Shown piece after piece: positions 8,997 to 17,506 of a stretch of DNA of 64,000 nucleotides. The position numbers and the translations under genes were made by a program. Source of the DNA: Halogeometricum rufum (GTDB lineage: Archaea; Halobacteriota; Halobacteria; Halobacteriales; Haloferacaceae); assembly GCF_900112175.1 (NCBI RefSeq), contig NZ_FOYT01000002.1:496001-560000 (forward strand). The letters are read 5' to 3'. How positions within the stretch are numbered: position 1 is the stretch's first letter; every line of letters starts with the position of its first letter. The notes beneath the pieces were generated by a model. That model did not search any database, had not been told where the DNA came from, and saw nothing but the letters and a program-made list of their open reading frames with translations.

Positions 8997-9007
8997 CTCT
9001 TTTAGCC
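8997..9007 (+). promoter_or_regulatory. TATA element of cmk
   Basis: CTCTTTTAGCC is centred about 25 bases before the ATG at 9027. That is the spacing expected for a leaderless haloarchaeal transcript. Confidence 0.6.
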
Positions 9008-9026
9008 GTACCGTCCGAGAGTCTCT

Positions 9027-9605
9027 ATGTTGCTGACTGTCTCCGGTCCACCGGGTGCCGGAAAGAGTACGACCGTCGCCACACTCGCCGAGGCGTTCGG
9101 CCTCGAACACATCTCCGGCGGCGACATCTTCCGCCAACTCGCCGCCGAACGCGACATGACGGCCGTCGAGTTCAACAGACTCGCCGAGGAGGACGACCAG
9201 ATAGACCGCGACTTGGACCGTCGCCTCCGCACCATCGCTCTGGAACGCGACGACGTCCTCCTCGAATCGCGCCTCGCCGGGTGGCTGGCGGGCGACGCCG
9301 CCGACATCCGCCTGTGGCTCGACGCGCCCCTCGACGTGCGCGCGAAGCGCATCGCCGCGCGGGAGGACAAGTCGCTCGACACCGCCCGCGAGGAGACGCA
9401 CGCTCGCGAGGAGAGCGAAGCCCTGCGCTACGAGGAGTACTACAACATCGACATCACCGACCTCGGCATCTACGACGTGACGCTCAACACGGCGCGGTGG
9501 AGCGAGGAGGACGTGCCGGACATCCTGACCGCCGCCGTCGAGGCGTACGACCCCGACGACGACGAGGGGAAGTTCCCGGTCGAGGGCGTCGAGTACGACT
9601 TCTGA
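9027..9605 (+). CDS. cmk: Cytidylate kinase (archaeal AAA-17 type)
   Basis: 192 residues with the P-loop GPPGAGKST at 7-15, the NMP-binding segment GGDIFRQLA, and an Arg-rich lid ([10 protein letters not shown], about 109-118). It phosphorylates CMP/dCMP with ATP. Archaeal copies are compact like this one. The gene for the TruB-type pseudouridine synthase starts three bases after its stop, the standard archaeal cmk-truB pair. Confidence 0.93.
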   Translation: MLLTVSGPPGAGKSTTVATLAEAFGLEHISGGDIFRQLAAERDMTAVEFNRLAEEDDQIDRDLDRRLRTIALERDDVLLESRLAGWLAGDAADIRLWLDAPLDVRAKRIAAREDKSLDTAREETHAREESEALRYEEYYNIDITDLGIYDVTLNTARWSEEDVPDILTAAVEAYDPDDDEGKFPVEGVEYDF

Positions 9606-9608
9606 ACC

Positions 9609-10481
9609 GTGACCGACCTTCGCGACCCTCCCCACGACCGTTCGCTCGCGGACCTGCTCTCGTTCGGCGTCGTCAACCTCGACAAGCCCCCCGGTCCGTC
9701 GGCGCATCAGGTCGCCGCGTGGGTCCGAGACATGGCGGGCGTCGAACAGGCGGCGCACGCCGGCACGCTCGACCCGAAGGTCACCGGCTGTCTCCCGATG
9801 CTCCTCGGCGACGCCACCCGGATGGCGCAGGTGTTTCTGGAAGGATCCAAGGAGTACATCTCGGTGCTGGAACTCCACAAGCCCGCGCCGTCGGACTTGG
9901 AGAGCGTCGTCGCGGAGTTCGAGGGCGAAGTGTACCAGAAACCGCCCCGAAAGAGCGCCGTCTCCCGCCGCCTCCGGTCGCGCGAGGTGTACGAACTCGA
10001 CCTGCTGGAGGTTCGGGACCGGCAGGCCCTCCTGCGGATTCGCTGCGAGAGCGGGACGTACGTCCGGAAGCTCTGTCACGACATCGGGCTGGCGGCCGGC
10101 ACCGGCGCGCACATGGGGCACCTCCGCCGGACGGCGACGGACCCGTTCGACGACACCGACCTCGTGACGCTGTACGACCTCGCGGACGCCCTCGCGTTCG
10201 CCGAGGCGGGCGACGAGAGCCTCCTCCGCGAGGTGGTCGCGCCCGCCGAACGCGCCCTCACGCACCTCCCGCACGTCACCATCGCTCACTCCGCGGCCGA
10301 ACAGGTCGCCGAGGGCGCACCGGTGTACGCGCCCGGTGTGTTCGATGCCGACGACGCCGAACGCGGGTCGCTCGTCGCCTGCGTCACGCCCGACGACGCG
10401 GCGGTCTGCCTCGGCCGACTGGTCGGCGACCCCGACGCCGAGTCGGGCGAAGTCGTCTCTCTCGAGCGCGTGCTGGTCTGA
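9609..10481 (+). CDS. Cbf5/TruB-type RNA pseudouridine synthase
   Basis: 290 residues from a GTG start. The catalytic motif HAGTLDPKVTG carries the nucleophile Asp55, preceded by VVNLDKPPGPSAHQV and followed by GSKEYI and ESGTYVRKLCHDIG. The C-terminal third (about 205-285) is a PUA RNA-binding domain. This is the archaeal Cbf5 architecture: it modifies rRNA within H/ACA RNPs and can act on tRNA position 55. It sits three bases behind cmk and is presumably translated from the same mRNA. Confidence 0.93.
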   Translation: MTDLRDPPHDRSLADLLSFGVVNLDKPPGPSAHQVAAWVRDMAGVEQAAHAGTLDPKVTGCLPMLLGDATRMAQVFLEGSKEYISVLELHKPAPSDLESVVAEFEGEVYQKPPRKSAVSRRLRSREVYELDLLEVRDRQALLRIRCESGTYVRKLCHDIGLAAGTGAHMGHLRRTATDPFDDTDLVTLYDLADALAFAEAGDESLLREVVAPAERALTHLPHVTIAHSAAEQVAEGAPVYAPGVFDADDAERGSLVACVTPDDAAVCLGRLVGDPDAESGEVVSLERVLV

Positions 10482-10584
10482 ACGCACTTTCACCCGCGAC
10501 CCGACGCCGGTTCGCGTGCCCCCGACGCAGCGACGGGAACACCGGTATCCGACGACTTTTGCCCGTGCCCGCAGAGACCGAGAC

Positions 10585-11676
10585 ATGCACGTAGGAAGCG
10601 TCGAATCGGAACCCGGCGCGGTCGTCAGCGGCTGGTTCGAGGTGACCGACCTCCCGACGGGCGGGAGCGAACGACTCCCCGTGGTGATAGCCGAGGGCGA
10701 CGCCGACGGCCCCACCCTCTGGCTCACCGGCGGCGTCCACGGCGACGAGGCCACCGGCGTCGCCGTCGCGCAGGACGCGATGCGGGACGACTTGGCGGAC
10801 CACCTCTCGGGAACGGTCGTCTGCGTCCCCGTCGTCAACCCGGCGGGTCTCCGGCGGAACGACCGCCGGTCGTACTACGGCGACGACGACCCGAACCGTT
10901 ACTTCCCGGACCCCGAGTCCACGTCCTCGCGGCCGCCGAGCGTTCAGGAACGCATCGACGAACGCCTGTACGAGGCGTTCGCGGCGTCGGCCGACGCGCT
11001 GGTCGACCTCCACACCGCGCAGGTGGGGTCGATGCCGTTCGTCATCCGCGACCGGGTGCTGTACGGCGAGCGTCGCGACGAGTCCGCCGCCGAGGAACTC
11101 GCCGACGAACTCGACCGCCTCGCCTCGGCGTTCGGCTTTCCGCTCCTGACCGAGTACCCCGCGGGCGAGTACGTCGAACAGAGCCTCCAGCGTTCGACGG
11201 CCGGCGCGGCGTTGAACGCCGCCGGGATTCCGTCCGTCACCGTCGAACTCGGCGGCCACAGCGTCGTCGAGGAGGACGTCCGCGCGGCGGGCGTCGCCGG
11301 CGTCTACGGCGTCATGGTCGAACTGGGGATGCTCGACGCCGGCGACGTGCCCGACGGCGTCGGCGAACCGGGTGCCGGCGTCCCCGACGCGCCGGTGGAC
11401 TACCCGGTTCGCCGCGCGGTTCACCCGCGGGTGTCGACGCCGGGACTCGTCCGCCACCGCGTCGAACCCGGCGACGTAGTCGCGACCGGCGACGCCGTCG
11501 CCGACGTGGTGACGCCGCAGGGGGACCGCCGAGCGACGGTCGAGTCGGAACACGACGGCTACGTCGTCGCTCGCCGCGAGGGGTTGGCCGCCTACGAGGG
11601 CGACCCGGTACTGAGCATGGCCGTCAGGGACGAGGGCGAACTGGTGGTCCCCCGCGACGCCGACGCGGAAGCGTGA
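10585..11676 (+). CDS. Succinylglutamate desuccinylase/aspartoacylase-family zinc hydrolase
   Basis: 363 residues from the ATG at 10585. Zinc ligands are in GGVHGDEATG (His52, Glu55) and DLHT (His143), and a candidate catalytic Glu lies in VTVELGG near 222. A C-terminal domain of about 90 residues resembles the biotinyl/lipoyl-like barrel seen in many members, with VEPGDVVATGDAVADV. The family removes acyl groups from amino acids, but most haloarchaeal members have unknown substrates. There is no link with an arginine-catabolic operon here. Confidence 0.88.
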   Translation: MHVGSVESEPGAVVSGWFEVTDLPTGGSERLPVVIAEGDADGPTLWLTGGVHGDEATGVAVAQDAMRDDLADHLSGTVVCVPVVNPAGLRRNDRRSYYGDDDPNRYFPDPESTSSRPPSVQERIDERLYEAFAASADALVDLHTAQVGSMPFVIRDRVLYGERRDESAAEELADELDRLASAFGFPLLTEYPAGEYVEQSLQRSTAGAALNAAGIPSVTVELGGHSVVEEDVRAAGVAGVYGVMVELGMLDAGDVPDGVGEPGAGVPDAPVDYPVRRAVHPRVSTPGLVRHRVEPGDVVATGDAVADVVTPQGDRRATVESEHDGYVVARREGLAAYEGDPVLSMAVRDEGELVVPRDADAEA

Positions 11677-11752
11677 CCGTGTCACCGAGTGACCCCGTCG
11701 CGTCGAAACGAAGCACTTAACGGTCGGACACTCCTTCTGTCGAATACACCCT

Positions 11753-11823
11753 GGGACCGTGGGGTAGTGGTATCCTCTGCCGATGGGGTCGGTAGGACCT
11801 GAGTTCGACTCTCAGCGGTCCCA
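11753..11823 (+). tRNA. tRNA-Pro (anticodon GGG)
   Basis: 71 bases. The acceptor arms GGGACCG and CGGTCCC pair fully, with discriminator A and no encoded CCA. The anticodon stem TGCCG/CGGTA encloses the loop ATGGGGT, with GGG at 11785-11787. The T arm CTGAG/CTCAG encloses TTCGACT. A weak TATA-like ACTTAACG lies about 35 bases upstream. Its last 23 bases plus four flanking bases are repeated exactly at 11910-11936. Confidence 0.97.
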
Positions 11824-11936
11824 CTTCACTTCTGACGGCGCTACGCGACGAGCGAAGCGAGTCGCCCGCGCCGTCTGTCGAGCGTACACCGGTGAGAGAC
11901 GGACGAGCAGAGTTCGACTCTCAGCGGTCCCACTTC
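11801..11936 (+). repeat. 27-bp exact direct repeat: tRNA-Pro 3' end and its downstream copy (att-like)
   Basis: GAGTTCGACTCTCAGCGGTC plus CCACTTC occurs at 11801-11827, inside and just behind the tRNA, and again at 11910-11936. The 82 bases between hold a hairpin with arms GACGGCGC and GCGCCGTC. A repeated tRNA 3' end is the usual scar of tyrosine-recombinase integration, here with almost all of the element gone or only its attachment site left. Confidence 0.85.
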
Positions 11937-12491
11937 CACCTTTTTACTTCGTCGGGTTTCCTCGCGAGCCGTCGGCTCGCTGCGGGAACCGCTCCTCGCA
12001 AAAATCTGGACCAAAAAGAGCCGCGAGACTCGCTTCGCTCGCCTCGCGGGACGACCCGCTCGAGAGACGGGCGTCTCTCGCCGGGAGCGTACGCGGGTGG
12101 TGCTACTCACTCTCGAGACGGAGCCTCGAAGTTGGACCGGCCCCGTGGACGCCCCCGTATCGACTCCGGCGTTCTGCCTCTGGGCCCGAGACGAGGACGC
12201 ATCGGTCGTGCGGTAAAAACGGGAGGGGGAATGGGACTGCGAGCCGTCAGGAAGGGGTTGGGGGAGAGGGGAATCCCCCGACGGGTGGGATGCGCCCTAC
12301 GCCGAACAGAAAAGGTCCGATGTAGGGCGGTTGAATATTCAGGGATACTGTATAAAGTAGGTGGTGAAACGCGGCCGGTGTGGCTACAGGTTCACTAGCG
12401 CACGGAGACTCACGCTCGCTGACATAGCCCGGCCCGCGAATCGAGCGTCGAATCCAACACAGACAAACCGGTTCCCGGCGAACGACCGGTA
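11937..12491. other. 555-bp stretch without a recognisable protein gene; several hairpins
   Basis: No convincing ORF was found. The stretch holds inverted repeats: CGAGAGAC/GTCTCTCG at 12061-12080 with loop GGGC, and CGCCCTAC/GTAGGGCG at 12293-12300 and 12322-12329. There is also a G-rich run (12225-12275) and a TATA-like TATAAAG at 12351-12357. It could be a structured RNA, or remains of the element that duplicated the tRNA end. I looked for RNase P and SRP RNA signatures and did not find them. Confidence 0.5.
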
Positions 12492-12929
12492 ATGGTTGTC
12501 GAGATGACGCCGTCTGCGGTCGATACTCTCCTCACCGAATCCGGGTCGGGCGTGCTATCGTTGGCCGACGGGGCGGAGACGTACGCGGTCCCCGAATCGT
12601 TCGGCTACGACGGAGACGCCCTCTACTTCCAACTCGTGTACCACGAGACGAGTCGAAAGATGGCGTTCGTTCGGGCGACGGAGGTGGCAACCTTCACCGT
12701 GTACACCGACGACCCCGCCGAGAGCGTCCTCGTCCGCGGTCGCCTCGAACGAGTCCCCGACGCCGACCGGGCGGCCGCGTCGGCGGCCATGGCGGACAAC
12801 GCGGAGATTCCGGCGCTGAACGTCTATCCGGACACCGAGGCGGAGGACCTCTCGATGGCGTTCTACCGGCTGATCCCCGAGACGGTCTCCGGGCGTGAAC
12901 TCACGCGCTCCGACGGCGAAGCGGACTGA
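12492..12929 (+). CDS. Pyridoxamine 5'-phosphate oxidase-like (PPOX) flavin-binding protein
   Basis: 145 residues of the split-barrel PPOX type: an N-terminal helix, GVLSLADGAETYAVPESFGY then ALYFQLVYHETSRKMAFV, and VLVRGRLERV. Proteins of this pattern in haloarchaea bind FMN or F420, or have lost the cofactor. The closest characterised relatives include nitroimidazole-resistance-like proteins. ATG at 12492; a second in-frame ATG four codons later is possible. It stands alone, 65 bases from the convergent ilvD. Confidence 0.82.
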   Translation: MVVEMTPSAVDTLLTESGSGVLSLADGAETYAVPESFGYDGDALYFQLVYHETSRKMAFVRATEVATFTVYTDDPAESVLVRGRLERVPDADRAAASAAMADNAEIPALNVYPDTEAEDLSMAFYRLIPETVSGRELTRSDGEAD

Positions 12930-12994
12930 GGTTCGGCGCGGGAGACGCAGGACGAGTATCGGTCAGAGTACGGAGACTGTCCGAAGTCGCGCGG

Positions 12995-14743
12995 TTACCG
13001 CTTCGCGCCGGGGTTCGTCACCGCACCGTTCGCCGCGGAGCCGAAGTCGTCGGCGTACTTCGCCAGCACGCCCGTCGTGTAGTTGGGTTCGGGCGGTTCC
13101 CAGTCGTCCTTTCGCGACGCCAGTTCCTCGTCCGAGAGGTCGACCGACAGGTCGCGGTTCGGGATGTCGACGGTCACCTCGTCGCCGTCTTCGAGGAGGG
13201 CGATGGGGCCGCCGTCGGCCGCCTCGGGGGCGACGTGCCCGACCATCGGACCGCGCGTGGCGCCGGAGAACCGGCCGTCGGTGAGGAGTGCCACGTCGTC
13301 CTCGTGGCCCTGCCCGACGACGGCGGCGGTGACGCCGAGCATCTCGCGCATGCCGGGGCCGCCCGTCGGCCCCTCGTTGCGGATGCAGATGACGTCGCCC
13401 GACTCGATGTGGCCCTCCTGCACGTAGCGCATCGCCTCCTCCTCGCTCTCGAAGACGCGCGCGGGGCCCTCGTGGTGGAACGTGTCGTCGCCGGTGACCT
13501 TCAGGACGGCGCCGTCGGGCGCGAGGTTGCCGGTGAGAATCTTGATGGCGCCCTCCTCCTGATACGGGTCGTCGACGGTGTAGATGAAGTCGCCCGACAC
13601 GTCCTCGTCGGCCGGCAGGTCGAGGTGGTCGAGTTCCTCGGCGACGGTGCGGCCGGTGACGGTCATCGCGTCGCCGTGGAACAGGCCCGCGTCGAGGAGG
13701 CGGCGGACGACGACAGGGACGCCGCCCTGTTCGTGCAGGTCGTTCATCACCTTCGTGCCGCCGGGTTGGAGGTTCGCTATCTTCGGCGTCCGGCGGGATA
13801 TCTCGTCGAACTCCTCGATGGAGAGGTCGATGTCGGCCTCGGCGGCGAGTGCCAGGAGGTGCAGGACGGCGTTGGTCGACCCGCCGATGGCCACCTGCAG
13901 GGCGATGGCGTTCTCGAACGACTCCTTCGTCAGGATGTCCGAGGGGCGCAGGTCGTTCTCGACGGCTTCGAGGACGGCCTCGCCCGCGCGGCGGGCGACG
14001 TCGTAGCGTTCGGCGGACTCCGCGGGGGCCGACGCGGACCCGAGCGGGGCCATCCCGAGCGCTTCGGAGATGGAGGCCATCGTGTTGGCGGTGAACATCC
14101 CGCCGCAGGAACCGGCACCGGGGCAGGCGTGACGCTCCATGTCGTCGAGTTCCTCGGCGCTCATCTCGCCCTCGGCGTAGGTGCCGACGCCCTCGAAGAC
14201 GTTCTGGACGGTGATGTCGCGCCCCTCGTGTTCGCCGGGCATGATGGACCCGCCGTAGAGGAACACCGAGGGGAGGTCCGTCCGGATGGACGCCATCATC
14301 ATCCCGGGGAGGTTCTTGTCGCACCCCGCGACGGTGACGAGGGCGTCCATCCGTTCGCCGAACGCGACGAGTTCGACGGAGTCGGCGATTATCTCCCGGG
14401 AGATGAGCGACGCCTTCATCCCCTCGGTGCCCATCGAGATGGCGTCCGAGATGGTGATGGTGCCGAACTCGATGGGCATCCCGCCCGCCTCGTCGACGCC
14501 CTCGATGGCGGCGTCGGCCACGTCGTCGAGGTGGACGTTACACGGCGTGATGTCGGCCGCGGGGTTGGCGACGCCGACCATCGGCGACCCGAGGTCCTCG
14601 TCGTCGAACCCCATCGCCCGGAACATCGCGCGGTGGGGGGCGCGGTCTGCGCCCTCTGTCACCTCCGAACTCGGGAGGCTGGCATCTTTTCCGCTGGAGA
14701 ACGGTTCGTCGTCCTCCTCCTCGCGGGGTTTCTGACTGCTCAT
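12995..14743 (-). CDS. ilvD: Dihydroxy-acid dehydratase
   Basis: 582 residues, the family length. Iron-sulfur cysteines are at Cys68 (TPCNVH), Cys141 (GCDKNLPG) and Cys213 ([14 protein letters not shown]). The enzyme dehydrates 2,3-dihydroxy-acids in branched-chain amino acid synthesis. No other ilv genes are in the window. A TATA-like CTTTAAG (14773-14767) is about 27 bases before the ATG, so the transcript is probably leaderless. Confidence 0.96.
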   Translation of the reverse strand: MSSQKPREEEDDEPFSSGKDASLPSSEVTEGADRAPHRAMFRAMGFDDEDLGSPMVGVANPAADITPCNVHLDDVADAAIEGVDEAGGMPIEFGTITISDAISMGTEGMKASLISREIIADSVELVAFGERMDALVTVAGCDKNLPGMMMASIRTDLPSVFLYGGSIMPGEHEGRDITVQNVFEGVGTYAEGEMSAEELDDMERHACPGAGSCGGMFTANTMASISEALGMAPLGSASAPAESAERYDVARRAGEAVLEAVENDLRPSDILTKESFENAIALQVAIGGSTNAVLHLLALAAEADIDLSIEEFDEISRRTPKIANLQPGGTKVMNDLHEQGGVPVVVRRLLDAGLFHGDAMTVTGRTVAEELDHLDLPADEDVSGDFIYTVDDPYQEEGAIKILTGNLAPDGAVLKVTGDDTFHHEGPARVFESEEEAMRYVQEGHIESGDVICIRNEGPTGGPGMREMLGVTAAVVGQGHEDDVALLTDGRFSGATRGPMVGHVAPEAADGGPIALLEDGDEVTVDIPNRDLSVDLSDEELASRKDDWEPPEPNYTTGVLAKYADDFGSAANGAVTNPGAKR

Positions 14744-14766
14744 ACAGGCCCCTATCCGTCTGTACC

Positions 14767-14773
14767 CTTAAAG
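14767..14773 (-). promoter_or_regulatory. TATA element of ilvD
   Basis: CTTTAAG on the minus strand, centred 27 bases upstream of the ilvD ATG. Confidence 0.55.
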
Positions 14774-14935
14774 TGCCGCGCCCGGACAGTATTTACATCC
14801 AATCGTCGGCGCGACGACGGGCCCGACGGCGTCGGGGCCCGGCCGCGGAGCGACCGGCCGGGAGTGTCAAGCAGGAGATAACTACATGCCGGTCGCGTCC
14901 CTAGGAACTGTCGGACCGGCACTCGAAGCGGCGAG

Positions 14936-15805
14936 ATGCCGGACAAGACCCGACATATGCCATCGACAGTTCCACAGTTGTCTGCGGCGGTCGTACAGTC
15001 CGACAGCTTCGCGCAGGCGACGCAACCGGAGGTCCTCGAAGCGATACGTAACGACCCGCTGCTCGCGTCGTCGCTGTGGGTCAACATCGCGCTCGCCGGC
15101 CTGTCGATACTGCTGTTCGTCTACATGGGACGAGACGTCGCGGAACCGCGCGCCAGGCTCATCTGGGTCGCGACCCTCCTCGTCCCGCTCGTGTCGATAT
15201 CCAGCTACGTCGGATTGGTGTCGGGGCTGACGGTCGGCGTCCTGGAGATGCCCCCGGGCCACGCGCTGGCGGGTCAGGAGGTCCTCTCCCCGTGGGGGCG
15301 GTATCTGACGTGGACGTTCTCGACGCCGATGATTCTGCTCGCCCTCGGTCTCCTCGCGGGGACGGACACGACGAAGCTGTTCACCGCGATTACGATGGAC
15401 GTCGGGATGTGCGTGACCGGGCTGGCGGCGGCGCTCGTCACGTCGTCGCACCTGCTCCGCTGGGTGTTCTTCCTCGTCAGCTGTGCGTTCTTCGTCGCGG
15501 TGCTGTACGTTCTCCTCGTGGAGTGGCCCGCGGACGCGACGGCCGCGGGGACCGACGAGATATTCGAGACGCTGAAGCTGCTGACGGTCACGCTGTGGCT
15601 CGGCTACCCGATCCTGTGGGCGCTCGGAAGCGAGGGGTTCGCCGTGCTGAGCGTGGGACTCACCTCGTGGGGCTACTCGGGCCTCGACATCCTCGCGAAG
15701 TACGTCTTCGCGTACCTGCTCCTCCGCTGGGTCGCCCAGAATCAGCGCGTCGTCGGGTCGGCCCCGTCCATTCGGGACGACGCGGCGACTGCGACCGACG
15801 ACTGA
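14936..15805 (+). CDS. hop: Halorhodopsin, light-driven chloride pump
   Basis: Seven-helix retinal protein of 289 residues (an alternative ATG at 14957 gives 282). Helix C reads RYLTWTFSTPMILLA. The positions equivalent to bacteriorhodopsin Asp85, Thr89 and Asp96 are Thr125, Ser129 and Ala136, the TSA pattern of chloride-pumping halorhodopsins. The retinal Schiff-base lysine is Lys255 in DILAKYVFA. Other family stretches, VSISSYVGLVSGLTVG and MPPGHALAGQE, are also present. It pumps chloride inward under light in the cytoplasmic membrane. The gene stands alone, without the retinal-synthesis or opsin-regulator genes that sometimes accompany opsins. Confidence 0.96.
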   Translation: MPDKTRHMPSTVPQLSAAVVQSDSFAQATQPEVLEAIRNDPLLASSLWVNIALAGLSILLFVYMGRDVAEPRARLIWVATLLVPLVSISSYVGLVSGLTVGVLEMPPGHALAGQEVLSPWGRYLTWTFSTPMILLALGLLAGTDTTKLFTAITMDVGMCVTGLAAALVTSSHLLRWVFFLVSCAFFVAVLYVLLVEWPADATAAGTDEIFETLKLLTVTLWLGYPILWALGSEGFAVLSVGLTSWGYSGLDILAKYVFAYLLLRWVAQNQRVVGSAPSIRDDAATATDD

Positions 15806-15820
15806 GGCGGCGTCGTCGTC

Positions 15821-16483
15821 TCAGTTCTCTCTGCCCGCCAAGCCGGCGAGGTGGGGAAGTTCCGCGAGCAGTATCTCCTCGACGCCCAGTCGGACCGCGT
15901 TCTCGCTCCCGGGGAGACAGCAGACGGGCGTCGAGTCGACGATGCCGGCCGTCGCGCGGGTGGCGACGACGCGCGTGCCGATTTCGTCGGCGGAGAGCCG
16001 GCGGAACAGTTCGCCGAATCCGGGGAGCGTCTTGCCCGCGAGGTCCTCGACGGCTTCGACGGTCACGTCGTCGGGAGTGACGCCCGTCCCGCCCGACGTG
16101 ACGACGGCGTCCACGTCGTCGCGGTCCACGAGGCGGTTCACCGTGGACTGGACGCCGTCGAAGTCGTCGGCGACGAGTTCGCGGACGGTCACCTCGTGCC
16201 CGCCGTCCTCGAACGCGGCGACGATTGCGTCGCCCGCGTCGTCCTCGTCTATCGACCGGGAGGAGGAGACGGTGACGACGCCGACGCCGAGCGTCTCGAC
16301 GTCGTGACTGTGGTGGTCGTGATGGTCGTGGCCGTCGTGCTGGTCGTGTTCCTCGTGATGGTCGTGACCGTCGTGCTGGTCGTGTTCCCCGTGGTGGTCG
16401 TGATGGTCGTGGCCGTCGTGCTGGTCGCGTTCCTCGTGGTTGCCGTGTTCCTCGTGACTGTCGTGGCTATCGTGGTCGTTCAC
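15821..16483 (-). CDS. moaB: MoaB/MogA-type molybdopterin protein with histidine-rich N-terminal tail
   Basis: 220 residues. Residues 1-60 contain 24 histidines in repeats of HDQHDGHDHH (three copies) separated by Glu and Asp. From about 64 follows a MoCF/MogA domain: VGVVTVSSSRS, DAVVTSGGTGVTPDD (about 120-134) and CCLPGSENAVRLG near the end. MogA/MoaB adenylylate molybdopterin before metal insertion. The His-rich head is unlike typical members and looks like a metal (Ni, Zn, Co or Cu) store or sensor. It ends 16 bases from the convergent halorhodopsin gene. Confidence 0.9.
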   Translation of the reverse strand: MNDHDSHDSHEEHGNHEERDQHDGHDHHDHHGEHDQHDGHDHHEEHDQHDGHDHHDHHSHDVETLGVGVVTVSSSRSIDEDDAGDAIVAAFEDGGHEVTVRELVADDFDGVQSTVNRLVDRDDVDAVVTSGGTGVTPDDVTVEAVEDLAGKTLPGFGELFRRLSADEIGTRVVATRATAGIVDSTPVCCLPGSENAVRLGVEEILLAELPHLAGLAGREN

Positions 16484-16528
16484 GACCGACCGGTTCGGCC
16501 CCGCCGGACAAAGTTCTCGCGCCCTCGG

Positions 16529-17350
16529 CTACTCGTCGCCGGCGTTCGCGACGCCGTCGACCGTGAGTGCGGTCGCCGCCGCGGACAGGTCGTCGAACCA
16601 CTGCTCGGCCCACGCGTACGCCTCGTCGGTGTCGTTGACGATGATGCCGCGGACGCCGGTGTCGCTGTAGACGACGACGCCGGCCTCCTCCTCGGTTATC
16701 CACACACCGAAGGAGAACGGGACGTCGACGCGCGAAATCGACACCTGTTCGTCTCGCAGTTGCGCGGCCAGGATGTCACGGGTGCTCGGCGAGGCCACCA
16801 TTCGGTCGAGGACGTCGCCGTCGATGAGCATCTCGATGCGGGCCTCGCCCTCCTTCGCGGCATCGTAGAACGACTGCAGGTGCCCGGAGAGGACGACCGG
16901 AGCGATGCCGCGCACGTGCGAGGCGTCTTCGATGCTCTCGAAGAGGCGTTCGACGACGCCGTCCGGCATCGTCGGGGTCGTCACCTGCACCTCCGCACCG
17001 TCGAGGAACACCGGGTCGAACGGCGTATCCGGGGGAAGGTGGCCGAGGGCGGCGACGGCGTCGCTCACGGTCCGCATCCGGTCGTGGAACGCCCCGACGG
17101 CGTCCAGAGCGCACTCGGCGGCCATCGTCGCCTCGTACTCGCCGCCGGCCTGTCTCACCAGACCCGCGTCGAGGAGTTCGCGAATCGCCCGGTCGACGGT
17201 CGAACGCGAACTGCTGACCGTCTCCGTCAACTCCCGCTTTGTTTGAGGTTCCCGAACGATGGCCCGAAGAACGCCTTCCCGGCTGAGAACTACCTCTTCG
17301 ATGTGCCGTCCGTCTCCCGGCATCGTCTCCACATCGTAGACGACCCGCAT
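16529..17350 (-). CDS. Winged-helix transcriptional regulator with FilR1-type C-terminal domain
   Basis: 273 residues. Residues 20-85 form a winged helix (VLRAIVREPQTKRELTETV, then TVDRAIRELLDAGLV). The rest (about 100-265) resembles the FilR1/DUF1724 effector domain found in many haloarchaeal regulators: SHVRGIAPVVLSGHLQSFYD, ARIEMLIDGDVLDRMV and VVVYSDTGVRGIIVND. The start may instead be Met10. It is divergent from the MDR oxidoreductase gene (156 bases apart), so it could control that gene or itself; this is inference. Confidence 0.85.
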   Translation of the reverse strand: MRVVYDVETMPGDGRHIEEVVLSREGVLRAIVREPQTKRELTETVSSSRSTVDRAIRELLDAGLVRQAGGEYEATMAAECALDAVGAFHDRMRTVSDAVAALGHLPPDTPFDPVFLDGAEVQVTTPTMPDGVVERLFESIEDASHVRGIAPVVLSGHLQSFYDAAKEGEARIEMLIDGDVLDRMVASPSTRDILAAQLRDEQVSISRVDVPFSFGVWITEEEAGVVVYSDTGVRGIIVNDTDEAYAWAEQWFDDLSAAATALTVDGVANAGDE

Positions 17351-17506
17351 GAAGATTGTGAATCACTCTCGCACGGCCTCCGGCCGGCACCGTCGCGGCC
17401 GGCGATTCCGAGGACGGGTACGCCGCGAATATCGTCGTTCGTCGAACTAACGGTAAGACGTGTGTGGAGACGGGGGCTTTTGTCGTCTCCCCGTGACGGG
17501 GTGTCT

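Noticed and set aside
12225-12340. Right end of an IS200/IS605 (TnpB-type) element with guide RNA
   Set aside because: A G-rich, AATCCCC-containing hairpin segment is suggestive, but there is no TnpB or TnpA fragment next to it and the resemblance to the island motif at 29360 is weak.
11937-12491. RNase P RNA or SRP RNA
   Set aside because: GAACAGAA at 12303 recalls an RNase P motif, but the GAGGAAAGTCC-type element and SRP helix-8 signature are missing.
15851-17506. Val-rich plus-strand frame opposite the His-rich MoaB (runs of VVVVMVVAVVLV)
   Set aside because: The runs are the complement of CAC/GAC repeats; the MoaB domain on the other strand is unmistakable. The ORF's true gene is only the MDR oxidoreductase from 17507.
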